Assembly (NCBI RefSeq): GCF_005502275.1
Contig: NZ_SWLZ01000033.1
Location: forward strand, 1 to 43,550
Origin: Robertmurraya siralis
Lineage (GTDB): Bacteria > Bacillota > Bacilli > Bacillales > Cytobacillaceae
Reading direction: 5' to 3'
DNA: 43,550 nt
Shown: positions 8,838 to 18,412 of the stretch, in pieces
Numbering within the stretch: position 1 is the stretch's first letter
Layout: each line of letters opens with the position of its first letter
Notes under the pieces: generated by a model
The model's database searches: none
Told to the model about the DNA's origin: nothing
What the model saw: the letters and a program-made list of their open reading frames with translations, nothing else
Translations under genes and position numbers: made by a program

Positions 8838-9932
8838 ATGACAGATTCTTTAAAAAACCTTAAATTAATTGAAAAAGCTGCCTTCCAGGATGATTTAATC
8901 GAGTGGTTTGCGAAAGAACAACGGATTTTACCTTGGCGGAAGGATCAGGACCCATATAAGGTTTGGGTTTCCGAAATCATGCTTCAACAAACAAGAGTGG
9001 ACACGGTCATTCCTTACTTCAATCGTTTTATCGAACAGTTCCCCACATTGGAGGACTTAGCAGATGCTGATGAAGAAAAGGTATTGAAGGCATGGGAAGG
9101 ATTGGGATACTATTCAAGGGTCAGAAATCTCCAGTCGGCTGTGAAAGAAGTGAGAGAAAAGTATGGCGGGACCGTCCCTAATACGAAGGATGAAATTTCC
9201 ACGCTGAAAGGGGTCGGTCCTTATACGGCAGGAGCCATTTTATCGATTGCTTACGGAATTCCAGAGCCTGCAGTTGATGGAAATGTGATGAGAGTCATAT
9301 CCCGCATTTTATCGATTTGGGATGACATTGCCAAACCTTCTACGAGGAAGATTTTTGAGAAGGCGATTGAAGAACTGATTTCTCATGACAATCCATCTTA
9401 CTTTAATCAAGCATTAATGGAACTCGGCGCTCTCATCTGCACACCAACGACTCCTTCGTGTCTACTATGCCCGGTGCGTGACCATTGCCATGCCTTTCAT
9501 GAGGGAGTAGAGAAAGAGCTCCCCATTAAGACAAAGGCAAAAAAGCAAAGGCTTATTCGTCTCGCAGCAGTCGTAATAAAAGATAGCGACGGAAATACCG
9601 TAATTCATAAACGTCCAAGCAGTGGTCTATTGGCAAATATGTGGGAATTTCCTAATGTTGAAATATCTTTGCCATTTTTACGAGAAAAGAGTCATATTCA
9701 AGGTTTATTGTTGGAGCAGCTTGGAATCGAAGTAAAGCTTGGAAAAAATGTCGGGCAAATAGAGCATGTATTCTCGCATCTAAAGTGGGATATTCAAGTA
9801 TTTGAAGGTGAGCTCCTTACTCCGATAAGGGAAGCCGATGATTTAAAATATGCAACTCTTGAAAGTATTGATGCGTATCCGTTTCCAGTCTCGCACCAAA
9901 AAATCATCAAACAATACTATAAATATTCATGA
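8838..9932 (+). CDS. mutY: A/G-specific adenine DNA glycosylase MutY
   Basis: A 364-residue base-excision repair glycosylase that removes adenine opposite 8-oxoguanine. Catalytic Glu46 is in [10 protein letters not shown], the helix-hairpin-helix [11 protein letters not shown] is near 123-133, catalytic Asp147 is in AVDGNV, and four cysteines C201, C208, C211 and C217 (spacing 6-2-5) bind a 4Fe-4S cluster. The C-terminal ~130 residues form the NUDIX-like 8-oxoG recognition domain. The ATG at 8838 is chosen because AGGAGG lies seven bases upstream; the frame is also open from 8817. It ends in a strong terminator. Confidence 0.96.
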   Translation: MTDSLKNLKLIEKAAFQDDLIEWFAKEQRILPWRKDQDPYKVWVSEIMLQQTRVDTVIPYFNRFIEQFPTLEDLADADEEKVLKAWEGLGYYSRVRNLQSAVKEVREKYGGTVPNTKDEISTLKGVGPYTAGAILSIAYGIPEPAVDGNVMRVISRILSIWDDIAKPSTRKIFEKAIEELISHDNPSYFNQALMELGALICTPTTPSCLLCPVRDHCHAFHEGVEKELPIKTKAKKQRLIRLAAVVIKDSDGNTVIHKRPSSGLLANMWEFPNVEISLPFLREKSHIQGLLLEQLGIEVKLGKNVGQIEHVFSHLKWDIQVFEGELLTPIREADDLKYATLESIDAYPFPVSHQKIIKQYYKYS

Positions 9933-9962
9933 AAAAGCGCCGAGAAAAACGGCGTTTTTTTT
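9932..9962 (+). terminator. Terminator of mutY
   Basis: CGCCG (9938-9942) and CGGCG (9950-9954), flanked by A and T tracts, followed by eight Ts. Confidence 0.85.
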
Positions 9963-10326
9963 CACATCATATGAAGGATGAATCCAATGGCTTGGGCAAT
10001 TGAGCTTTTTTTTGTTTGAGCTAGTTTCCCGAAAGGTAATTTAGAGGATTTGGACTTAGAATGTTGGTGTACTGCCTTTCTGTCCAAATAGGCCTTCGAA
10101 TCGAGCGGCAAGTCTGAGCTCTCCATTTTCTGTCCAATCCCGACTTCCGTTCGAACTTGCGAAAGCGGCTCTCAGCCATTTCTGACTGAATAGGTTTTCT
10201 AATCGGACATAGAGAGAGCACGTGCATCATTTTTTGTCGGTGCTGCGAAGCCTAAGCGTATATTTTTCTGTCCAAATGCATCACAATCGGCACATTCGCT
10301 TCGAAATGCTGGAAAGAGTTGTAACA
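9963..10326. repeat. Gene-free intergenic region with degenerate ~50-bp repeats
   Basis: No credible gene. TTTCTGTCCAAAT-like motifs occur at 10077, about 10127 (50 bp later) and, degenerate, at 10179, with AATAGG-TTC-AATCG following the first and third. A further TGTCCAAAT is at 10269. ATTTGGAC near 10049 is the inverted counterpart. The motif resembles the GTCCGAAT of the array at the left end and of 30110-30210. Confidence 0.6.
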
Positions 10327-10515
10327 TTAAAATCTTTTTCGAAGTCCACCGCGATTTTCGATTTCTGTAATGATTTCCTGGTGAATGGTTTGACCTTGTG
10401 CGTTTAAGTAAGGCGTCATTTGTTGTAAAGAGTGATGAAAATAAGCAAGTTCTTTATCATTCCAGTTTGTAATAGGGAGCATGGACAGTTCTGTCATGTC
10501 TCTTCCATCGTACAT
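10327..10515 (-). CDS. Small conserved protein, probably the YfhS position
   Basis: A 62-residue protein, MYDGRDMTELSMLPITNWND and onwards, rich in charged residues and without a membrane segment. It lies between mutY and fabL, the place of yfhS in B. subtilis, and is likely its counterpart; I recognise it by position more than by sequence. GGAG eight bases before ATG 10515 sets the start; a GTG at 10524 is too close to that site. Function unknown. Confidence 0.7.
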   Translation of the reverse strand: MYDGRDMTELSMLPITNWNDKELAYFHHSLQQMTPYLNAQGQTIHQEIITEIENRGGLRKRF

Positions 10516-10622
10516 TTGAAACACTCCTTCATCTTTTGTATACGAATAGTCTTATATTCTCAATTGCTATCTATACAAAGAATGACTAAAATTGAAGAAG
10601 AAACTCGGAAGAACGGGGATAA

Positions 10623-11387
<765 letters not shown>

Positions 11388-11425
11388 ATAAGTCATTTAT
11401 TTCCAGAAAATAAATGGATATTTAT

Positions 11426-11460
11426 CTCCACGTCTGGATAAATTAATAGGCGTGGAGGTG
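11426..11460 (+). promoter_or_regulatory. Hairpin overlapping the sspE Shine-Dalgarno
   Basis: CTCCACG (11426-11432) is exactly complementary to CGTGGAG (11451-11457), whose last four bases belong to the Shine-Dalgarno GGAGGTG (11454-11460). A 7-bp stem with an 18-base loop could limit ribosome access. Confidence 0.4.
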
Positions 11461-11466
11461 ATATCA

Positions 11467-11661
11467 GTGGCAAAGCCAAACAAATCTCAAGCTGGAACTA
11501 ACATTCAACAAGTGCGCCAGCAAAACGCTCAATCTGCTGGTTCTCAAGGGCAATTCGGTACAGAATTTGGTAGCGAAACGAACGCACAAGAGGTTAGAAA
11601 ACAAAACCAACAAGCAGAATCTAAAAAATCTCAAAACTCTGGCCAATTTGGTCAATCATAA
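11467..11661 (+). CDS. sspE: Gamma-type small acid-soluble spore protein
   Basis: A 64-residue Gln/Ser/Asn-rich protein with two copies of the gamma-SASP repeat, including QVRQQNAQSAG/QEVRKQNQQAES and two GQFG/FGTEFG GPR-protease sites. It is a spore amino-acid reserve degraded at germination. The start is GTG 11467 (MAKPNKSQAG), six bases after GGAGGTG; the frame extends upstream without a site. It is followed by a strong terminator. Confidence 0.93.
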   Translation: MAKPNKSQAGTNIQQVRQQNAQSAGSQGQFGTEFGSETNAQEVRKQNQQAESKKSQNSGQFGQS

Positions 11662-11669
11662 CAGTATAT

Positions 11670-11720
11670 ACTTAAAAAAGAACACTCCTTCTTATGCGCA
11701 GAAGGGGTGTTCTTTTGTGC
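11670..11720 (+). terminator. Terminator of sspE
   Basis: AAAAGAACAC-CCTTC pairs with GAAGG-GTGTTCTTTT around a short loop; the stem runs into the T tract. Confidence 0.85.
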
Positions 11721-11924
11721 AGTAAGAATGCTTTTTTCAAGCGTAAACAGCAAGGTCTGGCAAAGTCTAGTGCTAGTAAAAATCGCTAGTTGGATTTTGA
11801 CATGCTCCGGTGTTTTTTCGACAAAACTTCCTGTAAGCTTACATAACTAGTCAAAGGAATACCTCTAGGTGGAACGAATATATTAAAACGTGGAATTAAA
11901 TCAGCTATAGGACGGTGTATAAAC

Positions 11925-12176
11925 ATGAATAAATTTAACCGTTTAGTAAGTGAACAGATGGAAACGATGGAAAAGCTGTTATTTCTTCAGTCTGAAATTG
12001 AGCGTTGTCAGGATATTGAAAGGGTACTTAAAGAACTTCAAGAGCAAGCTAAATTAGAAAGTGTTCGCAGGGATATAGCAGTAAAGAAAGCAGAATTACA
12101 GGAAATCCATAAGATCTTTGAGGAGCAAACTGAAGAGTTAATTCAGTCTTATCAGGATGCACGTGCTTTAGTTTAA
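11925..12176 (+). CDS. ygaB: YgaB family protein
   Basis: An 83-residue, almost entirely helical protein with heptad-like charged repeats (QSEIERCQDIERVLKELQEQ) suggesting a coiled coil over its whole length. It occupies the ygaB position between sspE and ygaC of B. subtilis. Function unknown. No membrane or signal segment. The Shine-Dalgarno is weak (GGACGG about 13 bases upstream). Confidence 0.85.
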   Translation: MNKFNRLVSEQMETMEKLLFLQSEIERCQDIERVLKELQEQAKLESVRRDIAVKKAELQEIHKIFEEQTEELIQSYQDARALV

Positions 12177-12204
12177 TGGTTTTAAAAAACAATCGAATCT
12201 TTGA

Positions 12205-12245
12205 AATAAGTGAAGTCATTGAAATATTTCAATGGCTCTTTGTTT
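12205..12245 (+). terminator. Probable terminator of ygaB
   Basis: The palindrome CATTGAAATATTTCAATG is flanked by AGT/GCT pairs and followed by CTTTGTTTT, a moderate T-rich tail. Confidence 0.5.
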
Positions 12246-12410
12246 TAAATTCTCCCTTTTACCGTTATAATAATAAAAAGAGAAACTGGACAGGCTTTGT
12301 TATTTTTGAATAAGTTTAACGAATTCAACAATTGTCGCAATGGCTGTTAACTTGGAAGTCATTGTCAAATATATTCAAGGTGTTCGGAAAATGAAAGTAG
12401 GGAGACTAAA

Positions 12411-12941
12411 ATGGAAGTACCTATGGAAGGTGAACCGATACAAATTCATAGCTATAAGCATAATGGACATATTCATCGAGTATGGGATGAAACAACCGTT
12501 TTAAAAGGCTCGCGAAATTTAGTTATTGGTGGAAATGATCGGACTATAGTAACTGAATCGGATGGCAGAACATGGGTAACACGGGAGCCAGCAATCTGCT
12601 ATTTTCATGCACAGCTTTGGTTCAACGTGATTGGGATGATTCGCGAGGATGGGATTTACTATTATTGTAATTTAAGCTCACCGTTTATTTTTGACGGAGA
12701 AGCTTTGAAGTACATAGATTATGATTTAGATATTAAGGTTTTTCCCGACATGACCTTTAATTTGCTTGATGAGGACGAGTATGAACGGCACCGAAAGGAA
12801 ATGAAATATCCTGAAGTGATTGATCAAATTTTAAAAACCCATGTGGATAAGCTCATGCGTTGGATACGTCAAAGAAAAGGTCCTTTTGCCGCGGATTTTA
12901 TTGATATTTGGTATGAGCGATATTTAACCTACAGACGCTAA
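12411..12941 (+). CDS. ntdP: Nucleoside tri-/diphosphate phosphatase, DUF402 family (YgaC/NtdP)
   Basis: A 176-residue protein, the exact B. subtilis YgaC length. Strongly conserved stretches include [40 protein letters not shown] and [13 protein letters not shown]; Asp and Glu residues of [14 protein letters not shown] form the metal site of DUF402 phosphatases. The family hydrolyses nucleoside tri- and diphosphates. Start ATG with GGGAG about nine bases upstream. It is followed by its own terminator. Confidence 0.93.
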   Translation: MEVPMEGEPIQIHSYKHNGHIHRVWDETTVLKGSRNLVIGGNDRTIVTESDGRTWVTREPAICYFHAQLWFNVIGMIREDGIYYYCNLSSPFIFDGEALKYIDYDLDIKVFPDMTFNLLDEDEYERHRKEMKYPEVIDQILKTHVDKLMRWIRQRKGPFAADFIDIWYERYLTYRR

Positions 12942-12964
12942 CAAGGAAATGTATGATGAGATCG

Positions 12965-12992
12965 CCTGTTGACATGGATTCAACAGGTTTTT
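12965..12992 (+). terminator. Terminator of ntdP
   Basis: CCTGTTG (12965-12971) and CAACAGG (12981-12987), then TTTTTAT. Confidence 0.85.
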
Positions 12993-13165
12993 ATATGTGA
13001 ATAATGTTGTTAGTTAGAAGCGTTGCTAACGTTTGGTGTTTATGTTGTGATTAAGGTAGGAGAAGGAAGATTGGAAAGGTCTGTTTTGAAAAGTCAGGTC
13101 TAGCTGGTGTTAAGCATTGATCTGAATATTTTTCTAATGGCTGTTTTCAACTAGGGGGGAACAGG

Positions 13166-14914
13166 TTGGATAGTATACGGAGGTACATGCGTTTCGTAAA
13201 GCCATATCGATTCCAAATCATGGGAACGATTGTGATTGGGATTATTAAATTTGCCATACCATTGCTGATTCCTTTGCTGATTAAGTATGTTCTTGATGAT
13301 ATTGTTGGTAATGATGGACTTAGCGGAGATGAAAAGGTAAGCAAGCTCATATTAATCATGGGCATTATGATTGTTATTTTTCTTGTTGTGCGGCCGCCGA
13401 TTGAATATTATCGTCAATACTTTGCCCAGTGGACAGCGAGTAAAATCCTTTACGATATACGGGACAAACTTTTTACCCATATACAAAAATTGAGTTTTAA
13501 GTATTATTCCAACACGAAGGCGGGGGAAGTCATTTCTCGTGTGATTAATGACGTCGAGCAAACGAAAACATTTGTCGTTACCGGCTTGATGAATTTATGG
13601 CTGGACCTTGCTACTATTGTGATCGCAGTTGTCATCATGCTGACGATGGATGTGTCATTAACATTTGTTTCGCTTGTTTTATTCCCTTTTTATGCATTTT
13701 CAATCAAATATTTTTTCGGGAATCTACGAAAGCTGACGAGGAGGCGCTCTCAGGCCCTTGCTGAGGTTCAAAGCTATTTACATGAACGGGTACAGGGAAT
13801 GCCTGTTATAAAAAGCTTTGCTATTGAAGATGAAGAGCAAAAGCGCTTCGATTCACAAAATAGCAATTTTTTAAGTAAAGCGATTGAGCATACAAAATGG
13901 AATGCGAAGGCATTCGCAGTAGTCAATACGATTACAGATATTGCCCCGCTTTTAGTGATCGGTTACTCTGGTTATCAAGTGATTCAAGGTCATTTATCGA
14001 TTGGAGAAATGGCTGCTTTTATTGCTTATATTGATCGTCTTTATAACCCGCTACGAAGGCTGGTAAACTCATCAACGACATTAACCCAGTCGATCGCTTC
14101 CATGGATCGGGTCTTTGAATTTATCGATGAAAAATATGATATTGCTGACAAACCAAATGCGATTCCCTGTAATAAGGTCTCCGGCCATATTCAATTAGAA
14201 AATGTGAGTTTTGCTTATGACAAAGATGAAGAGAAAGTACTGAAGAATATCTCCCTTGATGTGAAAGAAGGAGAAACGATTGCCCTCGTTGGTATGAGCG
14301 GCGGAGGCAAGTCCTCATTGGTTAGTTTGCTGCCGAGGTTTTACGATGTGACAGAAGGGCGCATCCTTCTTGATGGCATCGATATTCGCGAGTTCGAGGT
14401 CCGTTCGCTGCGCGATAAAATTGGGATGGTGTTACAGGATAATATTCTCTTCAGCGAATCGGTGAAATCAAATATTTTAATTGGCAAGCCTGATGCCACG
14501 GACGAAGAAGTAATTGAGGCAGCGAAAGCAGCTAATGCCCACGACTTTATTATGAATCTGCCTGAAGGCTATGATACGAAGGTAGGCGAACGTGGAGTGA
14601 AGCTGTCAGGCGGGCAAAAACAAAGGGTTGCGATAGCGAGAGTCTTTATTAAGAATCCACCTATATTAGTCTTAGACGAAGCTACTTCTGCTTTAGATTT
14701 AGAAAGCGAGCATTTAATTCAGGAGGCGTTGGAGAAGTTGGCTAAGGAGCGTACAACTTTTATCGTTGCCCATCGACTGTCAACAATTACCCATGCAGAT
14801 CGCATCGTCTTAATTGAAAATGGAGAAATCGTCGAAATCGGTCGTCATGAACAATTGATGGAAGCACAAGGTCATTATTATAAGCTTTTTCAAATTCAAC
14901 AATTAGAGCATTAG
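13166..14914 (+). CDS. ygaD: ABC transporter, ATP-binding/permease (YgaD, multidrug/lipid exporter type)
   Basis: A 582-residue half-transporter: an N-terminal ABC exporter membrane domain with about six helices (first near 15-40, then 60-80, 130-175, 250-300) fused to a C-terminal ATPase. Walker [10 protein letters not shown] is near 376, the LSGGQKQR signature near 480, and the Walker [13 protein letters not shown] follows, with the H-loop in IVAHRLST. It probably acts as a homodimer exporting lipids or drugs; the substrate is unknown. The TTG start follows a GGGGGG site by six bases. It ends at a 14-bp terminator stem. Confidence 0.92.
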   Translation: MDSIRRYMRFVKPYRFQIMGTIVIGIIKFAIPLLIPLLIKYVLDDIVGNDGLSGDEKVSKLILIMGIMIVIFLVVRPPIEYYRQYFAQWTASKILYDIRDKLFTHIQKLSFKYYSNTKAGEVISRVINDVEQTKTFVVTGLMNLWLDLATIVIAVVIMLTMDVSLTFVSLVLFPFYAFSIKYFFGNLRKLTRRRSQALAEVQSYLHERVQGMPVIKSFAIEDEEQKRFDSQNSNFLSKAIEHTKWNAKAFAVVNTITDIAPLLVIGYSGYQVIQGHLSIGEMAAFIAYIDRLYNPLRRLVNSSTTLTQSIASMDRVFEFIDEKYDIADKPNAIPCNKVSGHIQLENVSFAYDKDEEKVLKNISLDVKEGETIALVGMSGGGKSSLVSLLPRFYDVTEGRILLDGIDIREFEVRSLRDKIGMVLQDNILFSESVKSNILIGKPDATDEEVIEAAKAANAHDFIMNLPEGYDTKVGERGVKLSGGQKQRVAIARVFIKNPPILVLDEATSALDLESEHLIQEALEKLAKERTTFIVAHRLSTITHADRIVLIENGEIVEIGRHEQLMEAQGHYYKLFQIQQLEH

Positions 14915-14952
14915 AAATAGAAGCGATAAAGATCGCTTTGAAAAACGATGCA

Positions 14953-15000
14953 CGAAAGAGAACAAGCGCAAGCACTTGTTCTCTTTCGTTTGTTTTTTGT
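14953..15000 (+). terminator. Strong terminator of ygaD
   Basis: CGAAAGAGAACAAG (14953-14966) and CTTGTTCTCTTTCG (14975-14988) form a 14-bp stem followed by TTTGTTTTTTG. It separates ygaD from the convergent PTS operon. Confidence 0.92.
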
Positions 15001-15008
15001 TCACTTCT

Positions 15009-15755
15009 CTATTCCACGTTTAAAGTTAGTAAAGGAATTCGTTCTTGATATTTTTTTACTAATGCTTCATTATGAGCATCGGAATCTTCCATGTTTCCAC
15101 TGAGGAAAATGGGTGGTTCAAAACCTCGATCAGCCATGATTTTTATAGCTTCAGCAAAAATACTGTTTAGAATCGTTGCACCGATCACCGTTGAGGTCGG
15201 GCCAAACTTAATTTTCACTTTTTCGTAAGCTAAGATGGCATCCCCTTTAGCAGAGTGATTATCGATGACTAAGTCAACCGAGTTAAATAGATGTTTGCCG
15301 CTTTTATGGCGAGAAGGTTGGCTTTTAGCATATTCTAGAGAGGTAATTCCGATTACAAAGGCGCCTTTTTCTCTTGCATAGTTGGCAACATCAACGGGAA
15401 CAGGATTTCGTCCGGAAGTCGATAAAACAAAAACAATATCATTTGCCTTGATCTCATGCTCTTTAATAAAGTTTTCAGCATAATCATTTTTTCGCTCGAG
15501 TTGGGAAGAACGCATAGCCCCTTCATGAAGCATTAGCGGCTCGAACAAAATTGGTTTAATGGGCACTAACCCACCAGCGCGATAGAAAACCTCTTCGGTT
15601 AATATATGTGAATGGCCGCAGCCAAACAATTGAATAATGCCGCCTTTTTCGATACTATTTGCGACTTTTTCTGCTGCTAATTGTAAATGCTCTTTTTCAT
15701 TTTCTAAAACGTGCTCTAGTAAATGGCTGACTTTTTGAAAATAATTCGATAGCAT
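15009..15755 (-). CDS. SIS-domain sugar-phosphate isomerase-like protein (UPF0309 type)
   Basis: A 248-residue single-SIS-domain cytoplasmic protein. GGIIQLFGCGHSHILTEE (near 38-55) and FVLSTSGRNPVPVDVANYAR (near 110-130) are the two phosphosugar-binding loops, and the sequence matches the UPF0309 group of Bacillus. It is the last gene of the PTS operon, three bases after the aldolase gene; GGAGGGG lies six bases before its ATG. SIS proteins isomerise or regulate by phosphosugars; its reaction here is unknown. HNEALVKKYQERIP near the C-terminus ends the domain. Confidence 0.85.
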   Translation of the reverse strand: MLSNYFQKVSHLLEHVLENEKEHLQLAAEKVANSIEKGGIIQLFGCGHSHILTEEVFYRAGGLVPIKPILFEPLMLHEGAMRSSQLERKNDYAENFIKEHEIKANDIVFVLSTSGRNPVPVDVANYAREKGAFVIGITSLEYAKSQPSRHKSGKHLFNSVDLVIDNHSAKGDAILAYEKVKIKFGPTSTVIGATILNSIFAEAIKIMADRGFEPPIFLSGNMEDSDAHNEALVKKYQERIPLLTLNVE

Positions 15756-15758
15756 ATG

Positions 15759-16472
15759 TTACCCCTCCAGTGCATGTAATACTTCTGCAACTTCTGTTGG
15801 AATTGTTTTTCCTGTTACCTTATCGATGGTAGAGCCAAAAATATGCGGCATGAAAAATTCTATTTCAATACTCTTTATAGCATTAATAATGGTGCGAATA
15901 TTTGCTGCGCTAATGCCACCAGCAGGTTCAATGCCACGAATTCCTTTTTGAGCTGCTACTTTCGTTAAATAAACAAGCTCCTCTAGATGAACTTCACCGG
16001 ATAGAGGCATAAATTTAATAGATTCCACTCCAAGTGCATGGGCAATTTCCACGAATTCCTCCACTTTTACTTCAGAACCAGTTGGTAATTTCACTGTTCC
16101 AATGGTTCCACTTGGATTCACTAATGCATTAATGAGTTGTGGTGAAGCAGCCTTTCCGTCTATAAACCCTTTTGCATATACAGCATTCTCAAAGGGTTGA
16201 TTAATGTGGCCCGGGTTGGAGAGGGCGGCAATGTCGAGAACCCGTTTTGCGAACACGGGGTCTCCGCCGCCACCAAGGCCAATGGAGACGATGTCCACCA
16301 CTTCTTTCAGCTCTTTCACTTTGCTTGCGCCATCTTCAATGTTGGAAAAATCGGATGCTACGATTCCAGGTACGACGAACCCTTTACCAGCTTCCATGAC
16401 TTCCTCGGCATTTGCTTTATCTTTTGCTAAAAAATTGAATAGGACAAAATCAAAAAGTTTTTGTTTTAACAT
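15759..16472 (-). CDS. KDGP aldolase family protein (DgaF/DUF1341-like)
   Basis: A 237-residue TIM-barrel protein of the DgaF type, which cleaves 2-dehydro-3-deoxy-6-phosphogluconate to pyruvate and glyceraldehyde 3-phosphate in glucosaminate catabolism. Visible marks are VSIGLGGGGDP, the Lys-containing GVESIKFMPLSGEVHLEEL (candidate Schiff-base Lys) and GIRGIEPAGGISAAN. It starts one base after the creatininase-family stop, within the operon. The assignment to the family is good; that its substrate is exactly KDGP is inferred. Confidence 0.85.
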   Translation of the reverse strand: MLKQKLFDFVLFNFLAKDKANAEEVMEAGKGFVVPGIVASDFSNIEDGASKVKELKEVVDIVSIGLGGGGDPVFAKRVLDIAALSNPGHINQPFENAVYAKGFIDGKAASPQLINALVNPSGTIGTVKLPTGSEVKVEEFVEIAHALGVESIKFMPLSGEVHLEELVYLTKVAAQKGIRGIEPAGGISAANIRTIINAIKSIEIEFFMPHIFGSTIDKVTGKTIPTEVAEVLHALEG

Positions 16473-16473
16473 A

Positions 16474-17202
16474 TTAACGGCCTTCTTTCATCTGTTCAAT
16501 AAGTTGGACCATGTTATCAAGGGCAACTTTAATTATTTTTTCACCTTTATCCACTCGAGCTAATGTCGCATCACTTAAGACAGCTGTTTCGGTGAACTCT
16601 TCCCATGGTGTCGGTGTTACATCAGCACTCATCGGAATCGTTGGCATATCATTCAACGCTTTTTCCATCTGCACGAATTCGGGAGCTAAATATAACATAT
16701 ACGATGTTTCGATTTCGTCAGCATGAAAGTATGTTCCGTGACTTGCAGGAGTTTCTCTCACTTCACTGATGATCTTGCCGGTTCCCGGATAAAACAAGTA
16801 CAGGACTGTTAAGCCTGGATATTTTTCATAAAGCTTGCGCGCAGCTTCTTTCATGGCAACCGCATTTCCTAGATGTCCATTGACCATCGCGAAAATTTGG
16901 AATCCTTGACGATATAAGCTTTCACCAATATCGTATAACATACTAATCAATGACTCATTCGAAACATTGATGCTCCCAGGGAAGTTTTTTAAACTCCAAA
17001 CTTGTCCATAAGGTAAGGTTGGCAAAACAAATCCATTGATGCGCTCTGCAAGCTTTGCACTTAGTCGTTCTGCTAATAGATTATCAGTACCTAATGGCAA
17101 ATGGGGACCATGTGCTTCTACAGCACCTATTGGCAAAATCGCAACCTTTTTATTCATGATTTTTTCTTTTACTTCAAAGGAGTTCTCATATTGGAATTGC
17201 AT
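16474..17202 (-). CDS. Creatininase-family metal-dependent amidohydrolase
   Basis: A 242-residue member of the creatininase superfamily. AILPIGAVEAHGPHLPLGTD (residues ~20-40) supplies Glu, His and Asp metal ligands, MVNGHLGNA near 108 the second conserved His-Gly-Asn segment, and HADEIETSYMLYL near 165 a further ligand Glu. Family members open amide rings or act on related cyclic sugar intermediates. Start ATG preceded by GAGGTG. It lies between the lactonase-like and aldolase genes, so a ring-opening or C-C hydrolytic step in the same pathway is plausible but unproven. Confidence 0.87.
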   Translation of the reverse strand: MQFQYENSFEVKEKIMNKKVAILPIGAVEAHGPHLPLGTDNLLAERLSAKLAERINGFVLPTLPYGQVWSLKNFPGSINVSNESLISMLYDIGESLYRQGFQIFAMVNGHLGNAVAMKEAARKLYEKYPGLTVLYLFYPGTGKIISEVRETPASHGTYFHADEIETSYMLYLAPEFVQMEKALNDMPTIPMSADVTPTPWEEFTETAVLSDATLARVDKGEKIIKVALDNMVQLIEQMKEGR

Positions 17203-17218
17203 GCTTGCACCTCGCTGT

Positions 17219-18211
17219 CTATTTTTTAAATGTAAAGCATCTTGCTGGGTTTTCGACGAAAAATTTATGAATCAATTGTTCTCCATTAAAGCCCTTCTGA
17301 TTCGCCTCATCTATAAATCTTGGAACCCATTTGGCAATAATATATTCTAGGCCTAAGCCATAATCGTAATGTTTATAATAGCTTTTGCGGGCTGTATCAC
17401 CAGATATTAAGATTTGGTTTTCAAAGCCTTTTTCTACTAAATTTAAGATACATTCAATTCTCAGCGATTCTGGTGCGTATTTGATTTTCGCAATGCCATC
17501 GAAGCTTAACAAGGCGCCGGTTTTGGCAATTTTTTCATGATAGTACGGATCCGGATTGCGGTCCATATGTCCGATGCTTAAGTATTCTAGGTTCACATTT
17601 TCTGATTTCAATAGTTCAATTTGTTCCAATGCCATTGTACCAGCTTCTGTATGTGAGTGGATGGGAGCTTTTGTTTCATGATGAGCTCTTGCTACTGCAC
17701 GTAAAGTTTTCTCCTCTAACGGTGTGATGCGGTTATAGCCTGTTCCGAATTTTACTTGTCCTGCTTTAAAGGGAGTACCTTCGAGTCCTTCTTCAACTTC
17801 CCTTATTACAAAGTCAGTTAGCTTATTAATGCTTGTGTTCTCGATCCATTCTGCGTACGTTTGGTAATTTCCGATAAGGGGCTTGAGCTCGTCCTTTATC
17901 TTTCCATCCCAAAGAAAGCTTTTGTTAAAACCAGCTGTTCCGACAATGTGTAGATCAAGCTCGTCGGAAATTTCTTTTACAGCTTGAACATCTCGACCAT
18001 AGTCTACAGCGGTAGCATCAACAATAGCCTTTCCACCATGACGCTTAAAATCAGCTACATCTTTTTTAGATTTCTCTTTATCATCTAACAGTAAATCATT
18101 TGCGTCTCTTTCAGCCCAATAGGCTGGACGGCAAACAATATGTTCATGCGAATAAGTAAAGCCTAACTCTTTCGCTTGAATATCTCCTCTTAATGTACGA
18201 ATAAAGCTCAT
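17219..18211 (-). CDS. Phosphotriesterase-family hydrolase, probable phospho-sugar lactonase
   Basis: A 330-residue amidohydrolase-fold protein. Metal ligands visible: HEH at residues 22-24, a Lys in GQVKFGTGYN (the carboxylated Lys position), His in PIHSHTEAG and in SIGHMDRN, and Asp in LISGDTARKS. In this family several members linked to PTS genes hydrolyse phosphorylated furanose lactones, which suits the ascorbate-type PTS upstream. The frame is open from 18256, but AGGAGG seven bases before ATG 18211 sets the start. It follows an intercistronic region of unusual structure. Confidence 0.87.
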   Translation of the reverse strand: MSFIRTLRGDIQAKELGFTYSHEHIVCRPAYWAERDANDLLLDDKEKSKKDVADFKRHGGKAIVDATAVDYGRDVQAVKEISDELDLHIVGTAGFNKSFLWDGKIKDELKPLIGNYQTYAEWIENTSINKLTDFVIREVEEGLEGTPFKAGQVKFGTGYNRITPLEEKTLRAVARAHHETKAPIHSHTEAGTMALEQIELLKSENVNLEYLSIGHMDRNPDPYYHEKIAKTGALLSFDGIAKIKYAPESLRIECILNLVEKGFENQILISGDTARKSYYKHYDYGLGLEYIIAKWVPRFIDEANQKGFNGEQLIHKFFVENPARCFTFKK

Positions 18212-18232
18212 ATCGATTCCTCCTGATTGACT

Positions 18233-18407
18233 AAATGAAAACCGACATAGTTTCATGTCGGCTCAGGCGGTTATCGTAAACGTTTGCTTTCTTTCCCTTT
18301 TTCTCGTGCTGTTCCCTTCATAGGAAACTCCGCATTTTTCAAGATTTAGCAAGGTGAACCAAACGTTGTCATTCAACCTGAAGACAGATGGATGTCGGTT
18401 TTCATTT
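18233..18407 (-). promoter_or_regulatory. Intercistronic three-segment inverted repeat, attenuator-like
   Basis: Read as minus-strand mRNA: AAATGAAAACCGACAT (from 18407) comes first; then, before the lactonase gene, CCGACAT-gaaact-ATGTCGG followed by TTTTCATTT, a terminator-like hairpin. The first segment is the exact 16-base complement of the hairpin's 3' arm plus T-tract (18233-18248), so the two pairings exclude each other. Between them lies AGCAAACGTTTACG, a 12/14 match to the cre consensus. Confidence 0.5.
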
Positions 18408-18412
18408 TGTTG

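Noticed and set aside
10021-10230. 69-codon minus-strand frame
   Set aside because: Lies in a repeat-rich gap, composition not protein-like, no ribosome binding site.
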